A stretch of 64,000 nt of DNA from JAHEFU01 sp041395205 (GTDB lineage: Bacteria > 4484-113 > JAFGCY01). Positions 6,348 through 15,258 of the stretch are shown here, in pieces. Numbering within the stretch: the first letter of the stretch is position 1; every line of letters begins with the position of its first letter. Location: contig JAWLAZ010000001.1 in assembly GCA_041395205.1 (NCBI GenBank), positions 1,488,001-1,552,000 of the forward strand, written 5' to 3'. Made by a program: the position numbers and the translations under genes. The notes under the pieces were generated by a model. The model was not told the DNA's origin, did not search any database, and worked only from the letters and a program-made list of their open reading frames with translations.

Positions 6348-9155
6348 ATGTTCCGCTATGCTTCATTTTCGTGCAGCCTGCTGCTGCTCCTGATTGCCTG
6401 TTCCTGTTCCCAGGGAAACCCGGGAGGCGCGCTCGAAGCGGCAAGTTCCCAGCAATCAGTACCGGCTGTCCAGAGTACGCCTGATCTGAAGCCGGAACAG
6501 TTCCCCTCCGCTCTGCCGGCTGACGGCGTGCAGCCCTGGGAAGGCCAGGATACCGATGGATTCGTGGTTCCGGCGGACCGTGCTGCCTCATCAATCAATG
6601 TGAATACGGACTTCACCCCAGGCGTGGAGCGCTTCCTCGACAGTGGTGACGCCGCTGACAACCTGGAAGCCACACGCCTGAACGGGAATGACGGCAATGC
6701 CACATCCTACGCAATGTACCGTGTCAGCATGGGGACACAGCAGCCCGGCATCGTCAGTGTGGATGCCAACCTGCTCAGTGGCAAGGGCTACTACGTCGGG
6801 CTCTCCAACTACGGCACGGGCCGCTGGGACTGGCAGGGCCCCTTCATTGACAACCATGTGCGCCTGCAGGCCGTGACTGACTCCTCCGGCGATCTGACCA
6901 GTGCGCTTGGCAACACCTTCGTCTCCGTACTCTGCCCGGCGGGCAGCAGTGCCGACGTGGTCGGCATCGGAGTGAACCAGTATGACCCGGTATCCGTCAC
7001 AGCCCCCGCGACTCCGCTGGGTCTGACGGACACTCCGGTCCCCGGCGGACTGGAACTGAACTGGTCCCCCGTGCTGGACCCGGATCTCGCCGGCTATGCG
7101 ATCTACCATTCAGCGAAGAGCTTCAGCAATCCGCAGGCAGTTGGCGTACAGCGCGTGGCCTATCTCGAAGGCAGTGCCCGGCACCTGCTGACGGGCCTCA
7201 CCGGCAACACCTTTGTCGCCATTGCCAGTGTGGATTTCTCCGGCAATGAAAGCCTGCCAACCCCACCGGTGCAGGCTGCTCCCCTGCCGGGCAGCAGCCC
7301 GCTGCAGCTCATGAGCAGTGCCCCCTCCGGCTTGCTCAATGACACGATCAGCCTCAGTGCGAGTGGTGCCGCCAGCTACGACTGGGATCTGGATGGCGAC
7401 GGCGTATTCGAGATCCAGAATGACAACTCCGGCAGCCAGGCGGCACTCACCACTGCCACGGGCATCATCCGTCCGCGTGTCGTCGGCAGGGACAGCGCTG
7501 GCAATCACACTGCACTCGGCGGCATTTCCCTGATCATCTCCGGCAACAGCCGGCCCGTGGCCAGCGCCAATGCGATTCCGGCAACGGGCGATGTGCCCCT
7601 GGACCTCACCCTGACTGGCATCGCCGAGGATGCCGAGGACAGTCCCGCACAGCTCAGCTATGCCTGGGATCTCGATGCCGATGGTATCTACGATGATGAT
7701 ACCGATCTTACCGAGATCCCCCTGACCTATACCGTCCCCGGGCTGTACAACGTCAAGTTCCGCGTGACGGACAGCCAGGGTGCCTGGGATGTGGACACGA
7801 TCTCGGTGCTGGCAACCGGTGACGACCCCGGCAACATCACGCCGGCAGCCACTTTCAGTTATGAGATGATCAACACGGTCGCGCCCTTCAACGTGTACTT
7901 CGATGCCTCAGCCAGCAGTGATGAGGACGGTGAAATCGTCCTGTATGAATGGGACTGGAATTCCGACGGCATCTACGAGGATGTCGGAGAGCTTCCGGGG
8001 GTGGTGCACACATTCCCGGTCAGGGGCCAGCACTTCATCAACATGCGTGTGACGGACAACCAGGGTGGCCGGACAAATGCGATCACGAAGGCCCTCAATC
8101 TGCCCGGCCCCTGGCCATCGCAGTATGGTGACCTCGGAAACAACGGTCTCAGCCCCTTCGACGGGCCGCTGGATGACAACTCGCGCTGGAGCGTAACACT
8201 TGGCTCGGCCTGTGGCACGGGCACGGCCATCACGCCAAACGGCACGATCTACATCGGCACGAATGATGGCAAGCTGCATGCACTCCGGCCGGAAGACGGC
8301 TCAGAGAAGTGGTTCCACGATTCCGGGGAATCGGGAGTGCCCGGCTCTCCGGTGCTGACCGCCAGTGGCAACATCATCTTCTGCAACGGCGCGGGGAACA
8401 TCGAACTGATCTCACCGCAGGGAGACCTGCTGAAGAGCAGGGCCGAGCCGGGCTTCCTGCTCATTGCCCAGGTGCTGCCGGATGAAAGCATCCTTGCGGC
8501 ATCAACCAACGGGATTCTCTTCCACCTGAATCAGGATCTGGACACGATCTGGACGGCCACCGTTCCCGGCTCAATCACCAAACTGCCGGCGGTTGCCAAG
8601 TCCGGGAGGATCTTCGTGACGGATATCAGCGGAGCGCTGACCGCAATCGATCCTGATGGCAGCCAGGCCTGGCAACAGCAGCGTGCTGCGCAGTTTTTCA
8701 GCTCTCCGACCCTGACGGACAACGGTGTCCTGCTCGTCGGCGGGGACAGCGCTTCGGTGACGGCGCTCAATCAGGCCGGCGATGAGCTCTGGTCATATGC
8801 AACGGAAGGCCAGTTCATTGACAGCCTGATTGCCAGCTACTTCGGGGTTGCAGTGGCCTTCACTGACGATCTGGGCTATCTCTACCTGCTTGACGCCCAG
8901 AACGGTGCCGAGATCCGCAAGGTCCGGCCTTCCACGATCAACACTATCATCGGGCCGGTGTTTGCGCCGGATGGCAATATGTACTTTGCCAACCAGGACA
9001 ATGAGCTGTTCTGCGTCAATGTCCAGGGCCTGACCCTCTGGTCCGCCGATCTGCCGGGGACGAGCCTCAGCTCCCCCGCAATCGGAGCCGACGGTACGCT
9101 CTATGCAGGTGACACTACCGGAGACTTCCATGCATTCGGAACTCCCCTGCCGTAG
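6348..9155 (+). CDS. PKD-domain lipoprotein with PQQ-type propeller (paralogue 2)
   Basis: Predicted lipoprotein of 935 residues; the lipobox LLIA precedes Cys18. The N-terminal shared domain (GYYVGLSNYGTGRWDWQGPF), the fibronectin-like segment and the PKD-like domains match its neighbours, often closely at DNA level. The C-terminal third is different. From about residue 590 it has repeats such as GTIYIGTNDGKLHALRPEDG and GTLYAGDTTGDFHAFG, the pattern of PQQ-like beta-propellers rather than the GxPAIxY repeats of the other copies. The family thus combines a constant front with exchangeable propellers. GGAGG precedes ATG 6348. It is followed 9 nt after the stop by the duplicated uvrB start region. 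Role at the cell surface is inferred. Confidence 0.85.
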   Translation: MFRYASFSCSLLLLLIACSCSQGNPGGALEAASSQQSVPAVQSTPDLKPEQFPSALPADGVQPWEGQDTDGFVVPADRAASSINVNTDFTPGVERFLDSGDAADNLEATRLNGNDGNATSYAMYRVSMGTQQPGIVSVDANLLSGKGYYVGLSNYGTGRWDWQGPFIDNHVRLQAVTDSSGDLTSALGNTFVSVLCPAGSSADVVGIGVNQYDPVSVTAPATPLGLTDTPVPGGLELNWSPVLDPDLAGYAIYHSAKSFSNPQAVGVQRVAYLEGSARHLLTGLTGNTFVAIASVDFSGNESLPTPPVQAAPLPGSSPLQLMSSAPSGLLNDTISLSASGAASYDWDLDGDGVFEIQNDNSGSQAALTTATGIIRPRVVGRDSAGNHTALGGISLIISGNSRPVASANAIPATGDVPLDLTLTGIAEDAEDSPAQLSYAWDLDADGIYDDDTDLTEIPLTYTVPGLYNVKFRVTDSQGAWDVDTISVLATGDDPGNITPAATFSYEMINTVAPFNVYFDASASSDEDGEIVLYEWDWNSDGIYEDVGELPGVVHTFPVRGQHFINMRVTDNQGGRTNAITKALNLPGPWPSQYGDLGNNGLSPFDGPLDDNSRWSVTLGSACGTGTAITPNGTIYIGTNDGKLHALRPEDGSEKWFHDSGESGVPGSPVLTASGNIIFCNGAGNIELISPQGDLLKSRAEPGFLLIAQVLPDESILAASTNGILFHLNQDLDTIWTATVPGSITKLPAVAKSGRIFVTDISGALTAIDPDGSQAWQQQRAAQFFSSPTLTDNGVLLVGGDSASVTALNQAGDELWSYATEGQFIDSLIASYFGVAVAFTDDLGYLYLLDAQNGAEIRKVRPSTINTIIGPVFAPDGNMYFANQDNELFCVNVQGLTLWSADLPGTSLSSPAIGADGTLYAGDTTGDFHAFGTPLP

Positions 9156-9164
9156 TCAGATGTC

Positions 9165-9264
9165 CTGCCACATCTAAACAAACGTACCGTATGACGGGTA
9201 TAATGCCCCGTTATGCCCAAGGCGAAGAAGTGGAAGGTGAATGAGGACGAGCTGCACCGCCTGC
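9165..9264 (+). repeat. Direct repeat, copy A (uvrB promoter and first codons)
   Basis: 100 nt matching 15159-15258 with two differences, one upstream of the start and one synonymous (Pro CCC/CCA). It includes TATAAT (9199-9204), ATG 9213 and the first 17 codons of uvrB (MPKAKKWKVNEDELHRL), after which the frame runs into unrelated sequence. It is a dead 5' fragment of uvrB. It could still drive transcription into the next lipoprotein gene, since the promoter box is intact. Confidence 0.9.
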
Positions 9265-9369
9265 TTGTTGGCAACCAGCCAGGTGCCATGCGCAGGGACC
9301 TGCCTGTCGGCAGGCACGTCCGGCTTATGAAGCATGGGAATATGCCTTCTGGACTGTCTTGTCATTGCG

Positions 9370-9378
9370 TGCTAGCAT
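9370..9378 (+). promoter_or_regulatory. TGCTAGCAT element before lipoprotein paralogue 3
   Basis: Same box and nearly the same distance to the start as at 12244-12252 (27 nt to the ATG). Likely an extended -10. Confidence 0.4.
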
Positions 9379-9388
9379 TTGTGATCAT

Positions 9389-9581
9389 GATCAGGAGGCC
9401 AGCCATGATCAGAGCTGCCGCAATGCTTGTCGCCATACTGGGAATCAGCTTGATTTCCTGTTCTTCAGAGACTGCCCGCCGGCAGGATCTTGGCTCGCAG
9501 CAGAGCAGTGAGACTGCGCTGCAGGACGGCAGTGGGCAGTTTCCAACCAGCCTGCCGCAGGACGGCGTGCAGCCCTGGGAA
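9389..9581 (+). repeat. Near-identical block shared by paralogues 3 and 4
   Basis: 193 nt matching 12263-12455 with three mismatches. The match begins just before the ribosome binding site, covers the signal peptide and the next 55 or so codons, and ends abruptly after CCCTGGGAA. The sharp edge points to recent gene conversion or a recent duplication followed by exchange. Confidence 0.85.
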
Positions 9582-12164
9582 AGCCTGGATGCTGATGGAT
9601 TCGTGGTCCTGGCAGAACGTGCTGCCTCCTCCATCAACATCAACACGGAATTCACTCCCGGTGTGGAGCGCTTCCTCGACAGTGGCGATGCCGCCGATAA
9701 TCTTGAAGCGGTGCGCCTCAATGGCAATGATGGTAACTCCCTCTCCCAGGCAATGTACCGGATCAGCATGGCTGCCAGCCAACCCGGCATCGTCAGTGTG
9801 GATGCCAACCTGCTCTCAGGTAAGGGATACTACGTCGGGCTTTCCAACTACGGCACGGGCCGCTGGGACTGGCAGGGCCCCTTCACCGACAACCACGTGC
9901 GCCTGCAAGCGGTGACTGATTCCAGCGTTGACCTGACCAGTGCCCTTGGCAACACCTTCATCTCCGTGCTCTGTCCGGCGGGGACGAGTGCCGACGTGGT
10001 GGGTATCGGAGTGAATCAATATGACCCCTCTTCAGTCACCCCACCGCCGACACCGATCGCCCTGACTGCCAACCCGGTGCCCGGCGGCATTGAGCTGAGC
10101 TGGTTCCCCGTACTGGACCCTGACCTGGCGGGCTACGCCATCTACTTTTCAGACAGTGACTTCACCGATACTTCCGCAGCCGGCGTTGAACGTCTGAACT
10201 ACCTGGAAGGCAGCACCCGCCATCTCCTTGCAGGCCTGAGCGGGCAGACATTCGCCGCGGTAACCGCCGTTGATTTCGCGGGCAATGAAAGCAGCCCGAG
10301 CACCGTAGCATTCGCCACACCGCTGGCTGCTGCCCCCGTACCACTGCAGCTCACCGCGGATGCACCATCCACCGGAATCAACGGTGCTGTCCAGCTTTCG
10401 GCAACAGGCGCGGACTCATATGACTGGGACCTCGATGGTGATGGAGTGTTCGAGATTGAGGATGACAGCACCGGATCCCGGAATGCGAATACGAGTGCGA
10501 CGGGCCTGATCCGCCCGCGTGTGCGAGGCCGGGATGCCGGCGGAGAACACGTAGCGCTTGGTGGCCTGTCACTGATTGTCACGGCAAACTCCCGCCCCGT
10601 TGCCAGCGCTGGTGCCAGCCCGCAATCCGGCACGGCTCCGCTGGATGTGACATTCATAGGATTGGCCGAAGACCAGGAGGATATAGTTGAGGATCTCAGC
10701 ATCGCCTGGGACTTCGATGGCGACGGCATCTACGAACCGGACGCCGACACATTGAATCCGGCTCCGCAGAACTACGGCACTCCGGGCCTGTACAACGCCA
10801 GGCTGCGTGTGACGGATACTGACGGAGCCTGGGACGTCGACACCGTCAGTGTCCTGGCCCAGCCGGAGGCGGCAAATCTGCCGCCGGTTGCGGCACTCGG
10901 CGTGTTCCGTGATGATGAGGGAGACCTGCCATTTACAGCCGCATTCGATGCCGGCAACAGCATGGATCTCGACGGCACGATCGTCTCCTTTGAATGGGAC
11001 TGGGAAAGTGATGGAATCTATGATGAGGATACAGGCACGGATTTCCAGGTGGAGCATGTGTTCACGAAAGCCGGAGTCCACAGAGTCTCCGTGCGCGTGA
11101 CGGATGACGACGGCGCCAGTTCGCTGGCGAGCAGGTCCGTCCTGGCACGCGGCTGGCGCTCGGACACAGTGGATTCAACATCGGACACCGGGCGTTACAC
11201 CTCCATGAAACTCGTTGACGGCTTGCCGGCGATCAGCTACAGCGGTGCCAACGGACTTTACTTCGTCCGCGCCCTGGATGAACTGGGCCGCAACTGGGGG
11301 ACTCCGGTTGCGGTGGACACGAGCGGAAACCTCAACTCATATGGCTCGATGGAAATCGTGGCGGGCAACCCCGCCATCAGCTACACGATCACCGGCAGCG
11401 ACACCCTGAGGTATGTCCGTGCGACGGACTCCCTGGGAAGCAGCTGGGGCACTCCCGTTGACATCGAGAGCGGGACCTACTCCTCACTCGAGGTGGTGGT
11501 TGGCAACCCGGCAATCTGCTACATCGGCGGAGGAAACCTGAAGTATGTCCGCGCGACAAACGCCCAGGGTACGGCCTGGGGATCGCCTGTGGCGGTTGAC
11601 AACTCCGCCGCGAACCAGAGCTATACGACCCTGCTTGTGGTTGCAGGCAACCCCGCGGTTGGCTACAGAGGCGACGCGAGCGTGCTGTTCGTGCGTTCCT
11701 CTGACAGCCAGGGCACAACCTGGGGAGCCCCCGTGATCGCTGATGCCGACGGCAACACGGGTATCAACTGCTCCATGGCGATTGTCAACGGCAGGCCGGC
11801 GATGTGCTACTACGAATTCGATTCCACTGACCTGCGCTATGTCCGTGCCGCAAACAACACGGGTACAGGCTGGGGCGGTTACGTGACTGCAGCGGGAACG
11901 GGCAATACGGGGTCATTCTGCTCCCTCGCCGTGATTGATGGTTTCCCTGCAGCCAGTTACCTCCACAACACCGCTACAAGTACTCAACTGCGCTACGTGC
12001 GGGCCACGGATGCCACCGGCACTGCCTGGGGAACGGAGGAAGTCGCGGACTCAACCGCAGGAGTCGGTGAGGATACATCATTGATTTTCATCAACGGTTC
12101 ACCGGCAATCAGCTACCGCGATGTCAGCAACGGCCAGCTGAAGTTCGCCTATCTCTACCAGTAG
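9405..12164 (+). CDS. PKD-domain lipoprotein with propeller-like repeats (paralogue 3)
   Basis: Predicted lipoprotein of 919 residues. ATG 9405 is chosen because AGGAGG lies 6 nt upstream and a signal peptide with lipobox LIS-Cys19 follows directly. The longer open frame from 9213 is only the broken uvrB copy reading through. Order: shared N-terminal domain with GRWDWQGPF, fibronectin-like segment, two or three PKD-like domains (YDWDLDGDGVFE, AWDFDGDGIYE, EWDWESDGIYDE). The final ~350 residues hold seven or so repeats of GxPAIxY...LRYVRAxDxxGxxWGxPV. No enzyme motif is seen. It lies with paralogue 4 between the two copies of the uvrB start region. Confidence 0.85.
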   Translation: MIRAAAMLVAILGISLISCSSETARRQDLGSQQSSETALQDGSGQFPTSLPQDGVQPWESLDADGFVVLAERAASSININTEFTPGVERFLDSGDAADNLEAVRLNGNDGNSLSQAMYRISMAASQPGIVSVDANLLSGKGYYVGLSNYGTGRWDWQGPFTDNHVRLQAVTDSSVDLTSALGNTFISVLCPAGTSADVVGIGVNQYDPSSVTPPPTPIALTANPVPGGIELSWFPVLDPDLAGYAIYFSDSDFTDTSAAGVERLNYLEGSTRHLLAGLSGQTFAAVTAVDFAGNESSPSTVAFATPLAAAPVPLQLTADAPSTGINGAVQLSATGADSYDWDLDGDGVFEIEDDSTGSRNANTSATGLIRPRVRGRDAGGEHVALGGLSLIVTANSRPVASAGASPQSGTAPLDVTFIGLAEDQEDIVEDLSIAWDFDGDGIYEPDADTLNPAPQNYGTPGLYNARLRVTDTDGAWDVDTVSVLAQPEAANLPPVAALGVFRDDEGDLPFTAAFDAGNSMDLDGTIVSFEWDWESDGIYDEDTGTDFQVEHVFTKAGVHRVSVRVTDDDGASSLASRSVLARGWRSDTVDSTSDTGRYTSMKLVDGLPAISYSGANGLYFVRALDELGRNWGTPVAVDTSGNLNSYGSMEIVAGNPAISYTITGSDTLRYVRATDSLGSSWGTPVDIESGTYSSLEVVVGNPAICYIGGGNLKYVRATNAQGTAWGSPVAVDNSAANQSYTTLLVVAGNPAVGYRGDASVLFVRSSDSQGTTWGAPVIADADGNTGINCSMAIVNGRPAMCYYEFDSTDLRYVRAANNTGTGWGGYVTAAGTGNTGSFCSLAVIDGFPAASYLHNTATSTQLRYVRATDATGTAWGTEEVADSTAGVGEDTSLIFINGSPAISYRDVSNGQLKFAYLYQ

Positions 12165-12170
12165 GGCTGG

Positions 12171-12188
12171 TCCGGCTGAATTGCCGGA
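12171..12188. repeat. Hairpin with TGAATT loop
   Basis: TCCGGC-TGAATT-GCCGGA, a perfect 6-bp stem 6 nt after the stop of paralogue 3. It has the same loop type as hairpins at 17.7, 18.6 and 61.7 kb. It lacks a T tract, so terminator function is unsure. Confidence 0.5.
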
Positions 12189-12243
12189 AGTTTCAGGGTG
12201 CTGCAGGAAGGGTCCGGCCTGGTCCGTCTGCCTGGCGGGACTG

Positions 12244-12252
12244 TGCTAGCAT
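12244..12252 (+). promoter_or_regulatory. TGCTAGCAT element before lipoprotein paralogue 4
   Basis: Third copy of the extended -10-like box, 27 nt before ATG 12279. Confidence 0.4.
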
Positions 12253-12262
12253 CTGACATCAG

Positions 12263-12455
12263 GATCAGGAGGCCAGCCATGATCAGAGCTGCCGCAATGC
12301 TTGTCGCCATATTGGGAATCAGCTTGATTTCCTGTTCTTCAGAGACTGCCCGCCGGCAGGATCTAGGCTCGCAGCAGAGCAGTGAGACTGCGCTGCAGGA
12401 CGGCAGTGGGCAGTTTCCAACCAGCCTGCCGCAGGACGGTGTGCAGCCCTGGGAA
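12263..12455 (+). repeat. Near-identical block, second copy
   Basis: Partner of 9389-9581 (193 nt, three mismatches). Past 12455 the gene instead resembles paralogue 2 in places, showing a mosaic origin. Confidence 0.85.
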
Positions 12456-15113
12456 GAGTTGGACAGTGATGGATTAGTGATCCCTGCGGTGCGCAGTGCT
12501 TCCTCCATCAACCTGAATACCGACTTCACTCCCGGCGTGGAGCGCTTCCTCGACAGTGGTGACGCCGCTGACAACCTGGAAGCCACACGCCTGAACGGTA
12601 TCAGCCCCACCGGCACTTCCTCTGCGATGTACCGCGTGACGATGGGCGCACAGCAGCCCGGCATCGTCAGCGTGGATGCCAACCTGCTCTCAGGTAAGGG
12701 ATACTACGTCGGGCTCTCCAACTACGGCACGGGCCGCTGGGACTGGCAGGGCCCCTTCACCGACAATCACGTGCGCCTGCAGGCGGTGACTGATTCCAGC
12801 GCTGATCTGACCAGTGCGCTTGGCAACACCTTCATCTCCGTGCTCTGCCCGGCGGGCACGAGTGCCGACGTGGTGGGCATCGGCGTGAACCAGTATGACC
12901 CGGCTTCCGCCACAGCCCCCGCGACTCCGCTGGGGCTGACGGCTAGCCCCATCCCCGGTGGACTGGAACTGAACTGGTCCCCCGTGCTGGATCCGGATCT
13001 CGCCGGCTATGCGATCTATCATGCGAACCGCAGCTTCATCAATCCGCATTCCGCCGGTGTGCAGCGCGTGGCCTACCTCGAAGGCAGCACCAGGCACCTG
13101 CTGGGGGGCCTCACTGACATCACGTATCTGCGGATTGCCAGTGTGGACTTCTCCGGCAACGAAAGTGCAGTGAGCCCGCTGGTGCAGGCTGTCCCGCTGC
13201 CCGGCAACAGTCCGCTGCAGCTCGTGAGCACCGCCCCTTCCGGCATGCTCAACGACGTGATCAGCCTGACTGCCACGGGTGCAGCCAGCTTTGACTGGGA
13301 TCTGGATGGCGACGGCGTGTTCGAGATCCAGAATGACAACTCCGGCAGTCAGAGCGCCATCACCTCCTCACTCGGAATCATCCGTCCGCGGGTCGTCGGC
13401 CGTGACGCTGAGGGTCAACTCACCGCACTCGGCGGTGTCTCGCTGGTGATCACTGGCAACACCCGTCCGGTGGCCAGCGCGATTGCCACTCCGCAGTCCG
13501 GGATCGTACCGCTGGATGTGACATTCACGGGCAGCGCTGATGACAATGAGGATGCACCTGAGGCACTGACATTCGCCTGGGACTTCGATGGCGACGGGAT
13601 CTATGAAGCGGACACGGACAGCCTGAATCCTGCCCAGCAGAACTATTCCAGCCCCGGCCTCTACAATGCGAAGTTCCGCGTGACTGACAGCGGCGGGGCC
13701 TGGGACGTTGACACGGTGGCGCTCAGCGCCACAGCAGCCCCGCTCAACCTGCCTCCCCATGCTGCCTTCAGCGTCGAGGGCGGCAAGCGCCAGCCCGCAC
13801 CCTTCATTGCGGAATTCGACCTCTCGGGCTGCAGTGATCCGGATGGCAGCATAGTGCTCTATGAATGGGACTGGGACAATGACGGCAGCTTCGACTTTTC
13901 GACTGGCGCTGCGGCGGGGGCCAGCCACCTCTATCCGGAGATCGGGGAGTACACGGTCCGGCTGCGCGTCACGGATGACGGCGGCGCAGGTTCCGAGGCT
14001 GTGATCAGACTGGTGGCCCAGGGCTGGAAACGGGTCACGATTGATACCGGCAACACCGCCGGGCAGAATCTGACATTCTCCGTCATCGGCGAACATCCGG
14101 CGATCGTCTATTACAACTCGGCAAGTGACAGCATGGAGTATGTGCGCAGCAGCACCCCCACCGGGGAGGATCCGGCTGACTGGAGCGGCATAGTGGACCT
14201 CGACGGCGCCAGCGGGGCCGGGGTGTTCGGGATGTCCCTGGCTGAGGTGCAGGGCACTCCCGCGGTGGCCTATCAGCGCGCCTCCACATCCGACCTCTAC
14301 TACATCCGGAGCCAGACGGCCACGGGCTCCCTGGCGGGAGACTGGGGCACGCCGGTCCTGGTTGAGTCCGGCCCCGCACGTGGCTATTACGCTGAGATGC
14401 TGGTTGTCGCCGGCCGTCCGGCGATCTGCTACTACGACCTGGCCCAGAGCAGCCTGCGCTATGTGCGCAGCACCTCGGACACGGGTGCCGCCGCCGGCGA
14501 CTGGCTGGGTGACATCACCATTGACAACTCCGCGGACGTGGGCACCAACCCCTCGATGGCGATCATCGACGGCAATCCGGCGATCAGCCATTTTGATGAC
14601 ACCTCCAACCGGCTGCTGTACATCCGCAGCACCAGCGCCAGCGGGACACTGGCGGGCGACTGGTCCCAGCAGGTGATCCTCACCGGTGGCAGCGGTCGCG
14701 GCTACTACTCGAAGCTGGTTGAACTGGATGGCAGGCCCGCGGTCTGCTACAACGATCCCGTCAGCAATAGCCTGGCCTTCCGCAGCAGCACGACGCCCAG
14801 CGGCTCACTGGCAGCGGACTGGCTGCCTGCCTTCGACATTGACAGCTTCGGTTCGGCGGGGGACTATGCGGGCATGGTCGTGCACAACGGCAGGCCCGCC
14901 TGCTGCTCCAAAGCGGGTTCGAACAGCAGCCTGCGTTTCGTCGAGGCCTCGGGCCTGGGCAGCCAGCCGCTGGACTGGTTGCCGGCCCAGACCGTGGACG
15001 AGCTCGGAGACTCTGGCAACTTCGCCGCGATAATCGAGGTCCAGGGCAAGCTTGCCGTCGCCTATATCGACAACGACATAGGACGGCCGAAGTACGCGAT
15101 CCGCTACGAGTAG
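12279..15113 (+). CDS. PKD-domain lipoprotein with propeller-like repeats (paralogue 4, mosaic)
   Basis: Predicted lipoprotein of 944 residues with signal peptide and lipobox identical to paralogue 3; AGGAGG precedes ATG 12279. It has the shared GRWDWQGPF domain, a fibronectin-like segment, PKD-like domains and C-terminal repeats of the form GRPAICYYD...LRYVRSTS. The DNA is a patchwork. The first ~180 nt are those of paralogue 3. The stretch around 12535-12597 is identical to paralogue 2, and the fibronectin-like part is again near paralogue 2. The C-terminal repeats carry an extra AGDW-type insertion (TSxTGxxAGDW) compared with paralogue 3. Surface or periplasmic binding is inferred. It ends 45 nt before the second uvrB start repeat. 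Confidence 0.85.
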   Translation: MIRAAAMLVAILGISLISCSSETARRQDLGSQQSSETALQDGSGQFPTSLPQDGVQPWEELDSDGLVIPAVRSASSINLNTDFTPGVERFLDSGDAADNLEATRLNGISPTGTSSAMYRVTMGAQQPGIVSVDANLLSGKGYYVGLSNYGTGRWDWQGPFTDNHVRLQAVTDSSADLTSALGNTFISVLCPAGTSADVVGIGVNQYDPASATAPATPLGLTASPIPGGLELNWSPVLDPDLAGYAIYHANRSFINPHSAGVQRVAYLEGSTRHLLGGLTDITYLRIASVDFSGNESAVSPLVQAVPLPGNSPLQLVSTAPSGMLNDVISLTATGAASFDWDLDGDGVFEIQNDNSGSQSAITSSLGIIRPRVVGRDAEGQLTALGGVSLVITGNTRPVASAIATPQSGIVPLDVTFTGSADDNEDAPEALTFAWDFDGDGIYEADTDSLNPAQQNYSSPGLYNAKFRVTDSGGAWDVDTVALSATAAPLNLPPHAAFSVEGGKRQPAPFIAEFDLSGCSDPDGSIVLYEWDWDNDGSFDFSTGAAAGASHLYPEIGEYTVRLRVTDDGGAGSEAVIRLVAQGWKRVTIDTGNTAGQNLTFSVIGEHPAIVYYNSASDSMEYVRSSTPTGEDPADWSGIVDLDGASGAGVFGMSLAEVQGTPAVAYQRASTSDLYYIRSQTATGSLAGDWGTPVLVESGPARGYYAEMLVVAGRPAICYYDLAQSSLRYVRSTSDTGAAAGDWLGDITIDNSADVGTNPSMAIIDGNPAISHFDDTSNRLLYIRSTSASGTLAGDWSQQVILTGGSGRGYYSKLVELDGRPAVCYNDPVSNSLAFRSSTTPSGSLAADWLPAFDIDSFGSAGDYAGMVVHNGRPACCSKAGSNSSLRFVEASGLGSQPLDWLPAQTVDELGDSGNFAAIIEVQGKLAVAYIDNDIGRPKYAIRYE

Positions 15114-15158
15114 GCCGGGCTGCCCGGGAAGGTTCATGGCGAGGCGAAACCGAAGCAG

Positions 15159-15258
15159 CTGCCACATCTAAACAAACGTACCGTATAACGGGTATAATGC
15201 CCCGTTATGCCAAAGGCGAAGAAGTGGAAGGTGAATGAGGACGAGCTGCACCGCCTGC
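15159..15258 (+). repeat. Direct repeat, copy B (functional uvrB start region)
   Basis: Partner of 9165-9264 (98 of 100 nt). Here it leads into the intact uvrB gene. Confidence 0.9.
15193..15198 (+). promoter_or_regulatory. -10 of uvrB, leaderless arrangement
   Basis: A perfect TATAAT ends 8 nt before ATG 15207, so transcription should begin at or within a base or two of the start codon. No ribosome binding site is present. No clear -35 or LexA-type box is seen. Confidence 0.6.

Noticed and set aside
9213..9404. N-terminal extension of lipoprotein paralogue 3 beginning with uvrB-like residues
   Set aside because: It is the broken copy of the uvrB start reading through in frame; the signal peptide and AGGAGG place the true start at 9405.
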